From NCBI GenBank assembly GCA_008921705.1, contig VFFE01007485.1, positions 277,280-341,279 of the forward strand: a stretch of DNA of 64,000 bases. The letters are read 5' to 3'. Below are positions 26,201-38,900 of this stretch, piece by piece; the first letter of the stretch is position 1, and the number at the start of each line of letters is the position of its first letter. The notes under the pieces are model-generated. The model was not told the DNA's origin and did not search any database. It saw nothing but the letters and a program-made list of their open reading frames with translations. The translations under genes were made by a program, and so were the position numbers. This stretch comes from Burhinus oedicnemus (taxonomy: Eukaryota > Chordata > Aves > Charadriiformes > Burhinidae).

Positions 26201-29200
26201 ATGGGTATGACTACCTGCATCATTCCTAACTGTGGAAAGATGTCAAGGCATTTCTAATACACTATCATATATGCAGCTACCTCCACTGGAAAGGTTGAAG
26301 AAGAGACTATGGGAGCCTTTTTGATCTAAGGTGTGTCATCACTTTCAGTTAAAATGATGTTACAAAATGCAGTTCTTCTATGCTCTATGTGTGGTATACT
26401 TTACATAGTATGTATACACAAAATGTCTTTTCCCTTATGGAATGAATGTTACGTTCACATATGTAATGAATGTATGCTCCCATACGCAGTGTATGTATGT
26501 CATACCACATTTAGAAGCAGGTAGTGATTGTTGAGTCTCACAGGTTTCTCTTCCTTTTGGGAGAGTTTACTTTGGTTATCCTCCAGAGCTCCTGTGAAGG
26601 AACGGTTTTCTGGATTCATCCACCTCGTTGGAGGAGAGCAATTATTTTGTACAGTCATTTGTCAACCTCTTGGCACACCATTAGTTGACTAATCTTATCC
26701 AAGCAGTCTTGAATTTGATGTGTGTTATCTACCACTTCCATGGTTTCCATGGTCAATGCAACACGTCAAACTGAGCTGCCCTATCTCCTGAGACAGGAAG
26801 CTTGTCACCATTTTTTAATTTTCCTTGACATCCATCCTCTTCAACCAAGCGTTCATTTTTAAGCTGATAGACCAATGATTTATCAGCTTTGCCACTTTTC
26901 TTACTAATTTTAGTCTTGTATGTATTTGACTATGCATCCAATTTGGGAAATTAGCTATTTCCTTTTTCTGCCATTAAATCTTCTTATGAAGTATGAGGGA
27001 GATCAGTGTAGACAAGCCGTGTACTCCTTTGCTATTGCATATCTGGAAAAAAACCCACCAAAACCCCACTCGTAATCTGTAGTGTTTTCTAGGTTTATTT
27101 TCCACTGTGTTTGTTTTGCCAAGAAAGAAGATACACTGGTGTCTTGTCACATGCCTTTTAGGGTCTCCAGGTGAGGAAGAGTCCAGATACTGCTCTGACA
27201 GACTAAGGATGGGAGAAGGCAAAGATGCAGGATAAAGCTTCCTTCTGTTTATGATGGGACAGGAATATATGCCCACCAAGATGGGAGTAATGACAGAGAA
27301 AGCAAAAAGAACAGTTTCCCAAACCCTATCTGCTTCACCAAAATACGTACTTCCAGGATATTATTGTGTGCTTGGGAAAAGTATTGGGTCAAAATCAAAA
27401 CACAGATCAGTATGTTCCAAAACACAAAGTTCAGAAATAAATTGAAATTTATGTCTGTTTTGTTGCTTGGATGTCTCTAATATTAAGCTTTCTTAAATGC
27501 TGAACAGTTTAACCCAGGACTGGATTTCTTGGACTTGAACAATGAATCCCTTTATTATTGGGGTTTTTTTTAGCCACAGTCTTAGACTAAGGTCTCAATC
27601 ATCTTCATAAATCCCTTAATATATACTCAAGTCCTTTTTAAAAAAAAAAATAATCTGATCGTAAATCTCCATCTTTCCACTTAAGCTTAGACAATTAGCC
27701 ACAGCATCTGAGATATCAGAAAATTAAGCTTTCCCTACAGACAGAATTACTTTCAGCGAACAGTACAAGCCTTAACTGGGAAGACTTGCCTGCTGGGGGA
27801 TCTTCTTTCTTGTTTAGAGGGAGCTTATGCCAATTGGTCTCTAACTCGGGCAAATCAAGGAAACAGACGAATCCTGTCCTCTCTCTTATCCCTCTGTTCC
27901 ATGCTGCAAATTCACAGTCAGGCGCTTAAAATTAGAAAATTCTGGCTTATATTCCAAATAAAACATATCTGTAAGGCAGGCCTTGATTGATGTCATATCT
28001 TTCCCTGTATGCAATATACAAACACAATTACTCTGCTTTTGGTGCTGGAACCATTATCTTGGTTTGAGAGTCTTGGAAACCTTCATGAAACTCTTTAAAG
28101 TGTACTAAAATTGTAACCCTCAAAATCAGGCTCTAACTTTTTAATAGTTAAAGTTAGCAAGGCAGTCCGAAAGAACTTCTCAGTTGTACAATATCTGCTC
28201 AAATGGAACACCTTACACTACCGGATTAATTCTCAGCGCAATGGTAACACCTAAAATTGGACCTTCACTGTTCCTCAGCTGACATGTGGAATAGAATTCA
28301 ATGGACAGGAGCACGGTTCGGTGAAGATCCTTACCTATGTTTCAAAGAGTTATGTTTTACTGATTTTATTAAATGGTAAGAAAATACCCCTTAGAATTAA
28401 AACCTACTATTTCCTGTGAGTAATTAGCTCTGAAAGTGGTTTTCTTTAAGCACACTGATACAGTTTTTAGTGAACAAGAACAAGGCTAGAAATTTTTAAA
28501 AAAGAAATAATAAGCTTTTTCAGAGAAGGAACTGACAAATACTGTTGGGCTGAGTTTCAAGTCATTAATTTCAACTTTAAGCAGGTCAATATTTTTTTCT
28601 CGTAAAAAACTGTAAAAAATCAAGCGGCTGCCCCCTGGACTTACTAACCATTTGTACCCATGCGTAGTGGATGTAAAATACTAACATCAGTATACATGCC
28701 CGTGTTTGTGCACACAGGCTGCAAGGCAATGCTTCAGAGATACATCGTTCTCCGAGTGCTTCCCTTAAGGCTGATTGTTCAGGGCAAGCAATATGCATGA
28801 TATAAGTGGTGCATGTCACAGCAAGTACAACCTTCTGCAAATCTGGATTTAAAGACAGTAACATTATACCGAGGCTGAACTTGGCAGATGAGCGGTCTAT
28901 GGTATTTTTAATTATAACCATTTCTGTGGTCTGAATGTGAGTACAACTGATTCTGTCATGTGACACTAGAGGTTGCACTTTTAGATGGTACATTATTGCA
29001 TTTGATTGAGGCAGTTACGTTTCTCGCGAATTATATTTCAAATCAGACAGAAGAGGCAATAATTAGTGGTTGTGAGCTTGGAAAATCTGTACTGTTTCTT
29101 TATTTATTTTTAAGACACCGAGATTTACAACACATGTTCCATTCTGCCTCTTTCTAATTTACTTCCCTTTCCCTAATGAACATTTGTCAACTGCCATGCA

Positions 29201-29845
29201 CTTCAATTTTCTTTAACTATGTCTGTCAAGATTTAAGTGAGACTTATATTGAAAAAAACCAAAACTGAACTCACAAAGTGGAAACAAATGCAGTTGAGTC
29301 AATCCATGACATTTTAGGGAAAACGGAGATGCAAATCAATTTTCTTGAAACGTAGGTTCTGACTCAAAAGCATTCACAAGGTCTCGACTAAAGGTCTGAT
29401 TCTGAGAAATGCTGCTCAAATGCCAGATCCCCACGTGGATTAACCTGATAAAGCAGTTTATACAGCCTAAGGATCCTGCCAAATGGCAGCCAGTAGCATT
29501 CACGGCATCTCACAGTCGGACCACCAGAAGACAGCAAATGTCTTGGGTTCTTTTTAAGGCCAATTTTCCAGTTGGTCAATTCTGTTTTAAAAGTAACGTC
29601 TTTTTAGACAAATGCAGACCTCTCCAAGGGATCAAGTCAATGGATTAATGTGGACAGATCCTTATAGGTTAAGGGAAAGGGCTTTTAATTTTTAAATCTA
29701 CTACTTTGAATCATGATCATACAACAAAGCTGAAGAAATCTGACATGGTCCCTTGTATAAACAAGATCATGAATGTAAAGCTTATAATGCCACTGTGAAA
29801 TTTTAAAGCTTATTTATTATGGTTATGATGAAATCTGTATAATAA
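26201..29845. other. Intergenic, unique AT-rich sequence
   Basis: No gene or transposon recognised in 3.6 kb. Weak CTCF-like cores are near 28630 and 28966. Open frames up to 135 codons occur but look like chance. Confidence 0.55.

Positions 29846-29914
<69 letters not shown>
29846..29914. repeat. Compound (GAT)n(AAT)n microsatellite
   Basis: About 11 GAT units run directly into about 12 AAT units on the + strand. The switch between two trinucleotides that differ by one base suggests one repeat arose from the other by substitution and slippage. Confidence 0.97.
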
Positions 29915-29916
<2 letters not shown>

Positions 29917-32900
29917 ATAGTCATCAGTGCCAATATGATTCTACTATTTTTCTACATATGCTTTATTGTGGCATTTTGTGTAGCTTGTGTTCTGTGTAAA
30001 GAAATGTCAATAAAATCTTTGCTTCCTTTTGTCTGTACTTTGTGTGATTCTTGATACTTAGACAGGAGGTTCCCCGACTCCTTTTGTCCACGTAAGATGG
30101 GGCAAACACGATGACAATAATAAAGAGAAGTAGAAGAAAATGTTCTCAAGTCTGAAGCAAGACAATAGATGAGCCATATGAAAGACCATGGCTAATTCAG
30201 ACTGTCCTGTTTGCAGAATGCAAAACAGCTCTGAGATACTGAACCAGTAATTATTAAATAAACTAATCATGGCCTAAAAGTCCTTTAACATGGAGCTCTC
30301 GTTAACTGATTAAATGAATGAGACCTTGAAGCAGCAAAACCTTGAAGGCAGCAAATTAGTAAATGCTTGAACACTTTTTTTGTAGGTCTTTCTGAGTTTA
30401 ATGTTGAAGAACTCGTTTCAGGAATGCAATTCATAACAAGACTTGAGTTCCTCTGTCCCCATACATCGAGGCTGTGAACTTCCTTACACCCAGATGTACG
30501 CTGCCATCAGGATGTTATAGAAATCGGTGGGGTGGGATTGGGGGTGTTTGCTGTTTCTTCATTCCTCTATGGCAATGTCTATAGCAGTTAACGGAACAAG
30601 GAAAGAACATTTCTGCTTTTTGTCCAGCCAAATGGACAGGCACTATAGCCGTAAGTTATGGTCTTACTCCACAGATTTCCAGAAAAATATATCCATACTT
30701 AAAATTAGTCACAGGTGTACGTCAGCAACACAAGCATCTGTTTATCCTCACCTACTAGCAAGGATATATCCCTCTCTGTCTATTTGTTTAATTTTACCCC
30801 AGAGATATTTACAGACTGCTGATGGCATCAGCAGTATAGTGTGGTATGATGGGATCCATCGCTGGGTATCTATCTTGGGAAAAGGAAAGGAAGGAAGAGA
30901 AGCAGAGCAGAGTACAGTCCCAGAAGAAATTTCCTGGCATTAACTACTGGGTGTTTATGCTATTTCAGACAATTCTTGTTGAAAAAGAGGTGTTCAATGG
31001 TGTGTTCCACAAAGACTCCAAAAACCAGCAAATACATGGAGAAGCTGATGGAAGCCTGGACACAGGCAATGAGGGAGTGCAAAATTTAGGGGATTTCTGC
31101 CTTCATGTTGTAAACTGATTAGTAGCCAACAAAGGGCTCTGTTATTGTGCCTGTGTCTATATAGATAGGTTTTTTTCAGACTCATTTCTCAATTATATCA
31201 ATGACAAAGGGACCAGCAGCAGGGAGAGGATAATTAGTGCATTGGTTAAATACATTTTCCTTTTACTTTTGATTATAATTACATTCCACTTGCACAGGCA
31301 GAAAATGAATTGGCCTCACCTTAATCCCAACAAGTCATTTGTCCATCCTCAAAATGTAACAGGAGTTGGCATATGTTCTGGGCTTTGGCAGAATGCATCT
31401 CAAAGCAATCAGGGTAAGCAGATAAGCAGATATTCTTGTCACTATCAGGAGACACTCGTTGCCACAGCTATGCTGGAAAGCCAAACCAAAGCCAGTTTTC
31501 TTATATCTGGTGCAAATTGGTATTTTCAGTCCATTATTTTAAAAAATGCTAAGTACACTTTATTATTATCATTGTAAGTCAAATTGTGGTACCATATGGT
31601 AAACTATATCCTCACCTGACTCTAGTGTTGTGCTGGGGACTCCTGGTGAAGAAACACCATGATTTGTTGCCATGACTGTCCAAGATCAAGTAGGCATTTT
31701 CCAAAAAGTTCTATGGTACAGTCCACATCCTGGTTAGATTTTAGTCTACGTTTCAGAGACACGCGGGTTTCCTAGAGCAGTGAAGTAAGATGGGAGCAAC
31801 ACTTTGAAAGGCAGGTCTCTGTTTTCTAAAAGGCAATAGGCAGATGCCTATACAGGGGCAAAGGCTCTGTCTGGCCCTTTGGATACCTTCTTAGGGGACT
31901 ATAACAGCAAGGGACATGTGTGCCCTTGAGACATAGGGTGAATCACAAAAAACTCCATGGCAGGCAGGATTGATGTGAAGCGGAGAACAGGTCACACGAG
32001 CTTTTCTTGTCTTCTCAAGACTAGGGCCAGTCAGTGCTTTTTTTTTTCCTTTATGGTCGGAGAGCTGAAAGTAAGTAGGCAGGCAAGTAAAATGTTACTG
32101 TGTATAGCCCAAAGTGAATCCGGTCTAAAGCCTGTGAAATACCTGGAAGCCCAGTGCATTCTGCACATCACCATCCTGCGTATGGCTGGGCTTTGGTCCT
32201 GTTCTCCCAGACGTAACCTATACTTGTAGCTGCAACCTGTGATCCTTCCCATAATCTTTATATCCCAATTTCTCTCTCCTTGTCCTCCAAGCTGCACCCC
32301 CAACACAAATACATCCTTCTTCCCTGCCCATTACTAAAGATAGTACATAGTGTGATGGACCATTGGCCGAAAAGCCAGCAGGCAAATTTAAAACTAAAGG
32401 GACTGAATTAGTGCAGACCCGAACACCTATTGACACAATTAAGATTGTAATTAGCAAACAAATAAACCAAAACTTGTCTACTGGAATTGGAGCTCATTAC
32501 TGTGCTGGAATTGAGGCCTAATTACTCAAGAAAAGAAGGAGAGTCTGGGTTTTCTGCATTTCACCCTTCCAGGTGTCATTGATCAGACACTGATATGTGC
32601 AGAGCGCTGATATTAGCAAGCTGTTCTTCAGCTTGGATGGTTCCCGAAAGCTCACACTGACCCGATCAGTTTTTCATTATCATGCCCCAAAAATGTTTCC
32701 TCTCTGAGTCAGAGGAGTGAGACGTGTATTCACACATGCTCACACGCATGCACATAGAGATAACATTAGCATCTACTTTAATTACCGTTAATTCTGCTGT
32801 AGGCCTTTGTCCAAATAGGAAACCATTAGCTTCATATTCATACAAAGTTGCACACATTTGGAGAGGCAGATGAAACTTGGGCTGTGCTTTTCTTCCTTGG

Positions 32901-35900
32901 GCCATGAAATTGCAAATAAGAATCAACACCCAAACTGGAAATGCCATCTTTCACCATTGCTTGCCTTTTCTCCCTCTCGTTGCATGGCTACTGCATTTTG
33001 TGTTCAAACTCAGACATTAACTAATCATTAATAGCAATTTTTGCTCCTGCATCTGGAATAGGTTCATCCCATAAGCAGCGGGAGGTGGGATTTCAAAACC
33101 AGGTTCATTGCAGGGACTGCAGAGCGATGGTGTTATTCTATGGAAACAGGGGGAGTCTGCCTCGCACTGTGCAGGAGGGATAGATTAGCTCAGCAAACAC
33201 GGACGGTGCTCCATCCGTTTGTTAGGCAGGTCTGGGGACTTCTCTACCAAAATTCAAATTATTCGGTGAACTTGGACATCAAAATCACAGAATCGTCTCG
33301 CTTTAAATCGTACAGCCTCTTGCCACAAGCACGCATCTTGCCTGCTTGTATAATCCAAAGCTGCCACAAGCTTTTTAGCTGCAGAGTTATTTAGGGATTA
33401 CCCTGTCTGATCTTTAATGTGGAACATATACAGCAATATCTCTCCAGTGCCGCACACGACTGTGCTAACTGTAAAGAAGCAGCAGGCAGCTCAGAAAGAA
33501 CATCCTTAAGAAGCTTTGATAAATCATAAAAGCAATCTCTACATGGCAGGGAGACACAGCTAGTCAAAATGAAAGCTATTTTAAATCACCAGTAGCAGTA
33601 ACTGGAGAGCCTCCGTGTCTGGCTCAGTCTGGGCTAGATGTGAACTTTCCCCAGTGCATTTTGTGCTACACGGAGATGTGATCGTGAAACTGGCAGGCTG
33701 CCTTGTCTCCTCGTGCACATCTTTGAGAAGTAATGCCTTTGGCACGGCTAAACAGGCAGCAAATCTTGGTTTCTCTTCTCCACAGTAAACTTTGAATTCA
33801 GCGTAGCGCCTGCATGGCCATGTCATTTCCTTCAGAGCTGAAATGCCACTGACTACACAGGTGGGGTGTCATCACCACCCCCAAAAACCCGCACAGTCCA
33901 CTTGTACACAACGCAAAAAGGATGGCCCTTGCCACTGGAAATTTTCAGAAGGAAGACAGGAGGGAAGACTCAGTTTTTGTTACTTTTATGTTGGCTTCCC
34001 GTGCTGCAAATCACCAACAGATGCTTTTAAAACTCACAGGGATTGTTCATCCTGCAGTCAGTGGGCAGTCACCAGAGAAGCCCGAGGAAGAGGTCTCCCC
34101 CCCTTGCCAGGCAGCCACACGATGTCAGTGTTAGTTCATACAAATATCACGAGCTGTGCCTTTCCTCGACTGTCACTGTGCACTCCTGGTAGGACTAAGA
34201 CAGGCCACGCGTGTGATGTTAGAAGCAACCCCAGGTAGGTGGCACGCAATGCCTAAGCACAGAACCAGGAGCACAACAGGATGGCTGCGAAGGAAGGCAA
34301 AGCTGTGTGTTCCTCTGATGTGCAGAAGCTCTGGCAAATCATTTCTCTTTTCTAGACTCCCATCGTGTATCCCAAGGGTTTAGGAATCGCTGTTTCCTTA
34401 TGTTTATTCAACTGCAGACCACATAAACTGGAGATTCAGACCCAGCACATGGCAAATCTAAGCTTAGAGCCCAGGAGCTTGCTTTGTGTTTTACTTCATG
34501 ACTTTTTTAGAAGTTGTCCGCTGAGTTCTTACAAATCTGATTTCTTTTATGGGCTGTTCAGGACTCGCTGCTTCTTGTTAACAAAACTGTGAGCTCAGAT
34601 TAGGCTACTGTACTATCAAAAAGCACGAGGGCACAGAGCCTGCTGGAATTTAACAGGAAGATTTTGAAGGATCGATCTCTTAATGCAGGAATTGCCATGA
34701 GGCTTTGGTCAGGTACCACCTCTGTGCTTCTTACAGACTTCCATTAAAATGGCCAGTGAAACTTCGTTACTGGCACGTCCCCCAGCAGAAGGGAATACTT
34801 GTCGGACATGAAGTTTGTGCGAAAGCTTCGATATATTTTTCTGTTGGAGAACACGCAAATATTGAACTGGAAATGGAACAGATCTGCTACTTGGCTACTC
34901 CATTCCTGGATTTCTCCTTGAGCATTGAACATCCTTAAACTTTTTAAGGAATGATACTGCAGAGATTGTATTGAAAAGCTTAATCTGTTCTACTAGTAAC
35001 ATATGAAAGCTGAGCTAAAAGCATTTGCTAGATACATTCTGTAAAACTTCTTAGGTTTCTGGGTTTCTGGTGCTCTACGCTTCCTTTTCTATAAGATGAT
35101 TCATACCCAGAGAAAGATTAGCACTGCATTAGAACAACTCTGTTGTAAATGTTATATAAATTCATGTTTTCTCTGTTGTCATATTTTGACAGTATAAACA
35201 CAAACAACAACAACAAAAAGACAAATCATATTTAAATACCAAAATCCTCTTAAATTGCTTCAGTAGGCAGCCAGCTGTTGGAGTTGTTATAGTTAAGCAA
35301 CAAGTTTCTATTTTAGATTAATATTAGGGGTTTTTTTTGTGTTATATTTGTTTAAAAATCTTCCAGTGTGGTCCCTTCTGGAAAAACAGATGCATCAATT
35401 GGGCCAGCTTTTCATTGTTCCTCCGCTGCCATCAGCCACCACCTTGGCTGTTCTCTAAGGGTATCACGACAGCTTTCTATGTGTCTCCTCCTCTTTTTGT
35501 TAAAATGGATGGAAATTAATGGCTATTAGAAACACTGAGGTCCTTCCAAGCTAGAGTTCTCTTGAAGCATTCTGGAAAAGCCATGATATTACTGACTCAT
35601 CTGCTCGAGATGGAACGAGTCCTTTTGCCTAATTTCTGGGCTGGCATCCTTAGATCGGGTCAGATTCATGTGTCACAGTAAACTGCTCTGCTCCAGAAAT
35701 GAAATCCGAGGTCAAAATATGTCAGACCTAAAATGGAAGTACTTCAGCCCTTCTGGCTTACTCAGTAAATGACAGGATCCCATTATACCACCTTTCTTCC
35801 CTTTCCATTCCCTCTTACGCAAAAGGGAAGGAGGATTCAGACACCACTTTCTGCATTACCCTGGGATCTAACAGCTAAAGTGGAATTACTGCCATGGGGG

Positions 35901-38900
35901 ACAAGTGAAAGGACTGATCTCGCTTTCCACCAACCTAAAATAGTGAATGCCACAACCTCTCTATGAAAAGCTTTCATATGGGCTTTTTTACATAAACAAA
36001 TAAAGGGAAAAGGGAAATTCAAGCCATGAAAAAATCCCAAGCACACAATTCTTCCGCTTTCATTTGAGGCATACTGCAAGGCCCTGCAGTTTGTCTTGGA
36101 AGAAAGTTCTCACCACATAACCAGGGTCCCATTATGCAGACCCAAACACCAAAACATGCCTCTAACTGCCGCTCCCTCACCAGCAGCATGTGCTGAATGC
36201 CCTCCGGTCCAGTCCACTTCCTACAGGAGCGCAAATTACTCATTAATTTCTCTGGAGGGGAACTGAATACATTGAACAGAACTTTTTTTACTATCAAAGG
36301 GTTTATCAGTTTTATTCCCATCCTCTACTACAGGTTTGTTGTAAGAAGCAGGTTCCAGGAGTACAATTTCTGCATAGCAGTCCTTGACTCTTAGAAGAGT
36401 TTGTGGTACAACTTTAGATCTGCACTGAGAAAGCTCTGCTTCCCTTAACTTTTATTTGATGGGATATTCTTGTAGGTCCAACCAAGTGCAATTTCCTCAA
36501 GGGTTGAGTGCACCATCCTCCTTGTTCCAACTCAGATGGCAAATGGCTGAAAAAAGATATCGGTCGCCAGACCAAGTGCAGTCCTAATGTAGAATTAAAT
36601 ACATGGAGTAGGGGAAATTAATAAGGAACACTGCAGTAGAGAGAAAAGCTCATGTGAAAAAAAAAGGAAAAAAAACAGTCTTTGTTCAGAGAGCACTCAG
36701 TCAAGTCTCTGACAGGTTTTTAAAGCTTCAGACACATTAATCAAAACTGTTTCAGATATCTCTGCAGTGCCCACCCTTCACAGAGGAAAGAAACACATTG
36801 TTGGGCTGAAGTGTTAAAAGAAACAAGAAAAGTAGGAACAAAAAAACCAATTGAGAGACCCTGAAAACACTCATAGCAGTCACAATGTTTTAACCATCTG
36901 ATTGATCTCCACTGGGGTGATTTTGAAGCAATATTCCTATTAGACAAGAGTGCTTATAGGTTTTGTAGTTTAAAGGCTTTTAACAGAAATTCTTCGATGG
37001 TTCCCCAATCAGTGCAAATATTGACCCTTCGTTTGAACAAGATAAAATGGAAAAGTGGAATCAATTAAACACATCGTTTGATTACCAATGTACGCAGGAG
37101 AGGTTTGCAATCAATCCTGAAAGAGTAGTGTGGTGGTGAAGAAGTATCAATGCTCCACTTGTTCTCTCAGGGTAAAAGTGTTTCAGTATTCCCTCGGCTA
37201 TTTTTCAGACTATTTTCTTGAGGAAATGAGTCTCGTACAGTCCTGCTAAGCATTTCAGCTGGAGTCAAATTTTATCTCAATGTTATGGCGGGATAGAATT
37301 GACTAAGGCATTAAGTTCTTACCTCTTCTGTAAGCAGGAGAACCCATCAGAAAAGAAAATAATTAGCATGCAAGCTTGATCTTTATTAGATATGTTGATC
37401 TGCTCATTTTCTTTTTAACATCAGAGTCACTTAACACCCGTATAGACTTAAGTTTATAATGATTATTTATTGCCTTTGAAATGAATTCCTATCCTTAAGA
37501 TATCTAAACTTATTGAGTAGTTCCTGGGGTTCTTCAGTGATGAAGTGAACTGTGATGTCTCCTCTTGGTCTCCTTTTTCCCCTTAAATTTCAAAAACAAA
37601 TCTACCCTGTTTTGCTAGTAGCCAGGCAATATTTTTTTCCTTCTGCAAGGAGTTAGCGTTAGTAACTGAGTTGCCATTGTGCTCATCTGAGCACTAAACC
37701 AACCTTAACCTACACTATTGAGGGGATTAAAATCTTGTCATGCTACAAAGTTAAAATTTATATGTCGTGAGGCAAGACAGAAGAGCTAAAAGGTATAGGC
37801 AAAGGATGAGCTCCAAAATTGATGTCCCACATTCAATCTAGGCTCACAGATGGCTGGTTCTCACTCTACAGTAAAGAAAAAGGCTACAAAAGTCACCAAA
37901 GATCTTGTTCATCCACTCCATCTTCACCAGTGGCAAAGGTGGGTAATGTCCTCACTGATCAGCGTGTCACATGCACTTCATGGGGTTATAAACAACCACA
38001 CCAAATGCAAATAGGAGAAAAATTATTCCTGCGATACCTGTCCCTTCAGGGTACCCACTCTCTTCACTGCAGTAGCTGTGTGTTTTCGAATAAAAATACT
38101 TACTTTATGATGGAAAGGCTGATGAAAACCAAAACCTCATCTCACAGCTCCTGCTGTCACCACAGGCAGGTCAGCACTGTCAGCCAGATATTTATCTTTC
38201 TTAGCGTGACCTACTGTCCCTTCCCACCAGGTTGAGAAGGTTTTGTCCTGGAACGAAACCAGAGGCAAAACCCACTCTTGCTTTTTTATTTGGTTGCCGT
38301 CAAAGTGGAACTGATGGCTTTTGGCGAAGTGCCTGCTCTCAGACGCAGAAGGCTCCCGATAAGCTTGTAGCATGGGCACAGTGGCGTTTGTATAATGGGC
38401 AGTTAGTTCAGCTTTCCTGGCCGTTACTTTCTACAATACTGTGGTATGAGGAATAGCAAACTGTCCGTGCTATCTTTTCTCTTCTCAGGCTTTTTTATGC
38501 TTAGCAATAACTATGCTTTCTGACAGAGCTGGCTGGGACTCCTCACAAATGAAACGTTTTTTGGGGGAGGACTATGAGTTGTTTAGCACTAGATCTAAAT
38601 TATACAGCATGCTTGCTTCAGTAGAGCACAATACGGCTCTACATGGTCTGTGCCTGTTCCTCTGGCCAGGAAGCAGAGTTATTTTGTCCTGTCCCTGCTG
38701 TTACAAGGGCCATGTAATAATTACAGTATACGGTCTGTTTAAAGGTCCCAGCTGGCCCTGGTCCTCGTGCTGCCAGGCTGCCTGCAGACTTACCTTTGAA
38801 TACAGTGGGAAGTTCCTAAGTCAGTCAGTGACTGAGGACATGTAAGATGTGACTGGGAAGCCAACCAGACCCCATACACCCGGCTGATTCTGCAGTTCCT

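Noticed and set aside
28629..28980. Pair of CTCF-like cores near 28.63 and 28.97 kb
   Set aside because: Both miss important positions of the motif by eye, so they are too weak to list as sites.
28586..28993. 135-codon minus-strand frame
   Set aside because: No motif or family resemblance. Its length is within what chance gives in 64 kb.
30527..30943. 138-codon frame
   Set aside because: No recognisable domain, no splice or promoter support, and overlapping frames on the same strand are of similar quality.
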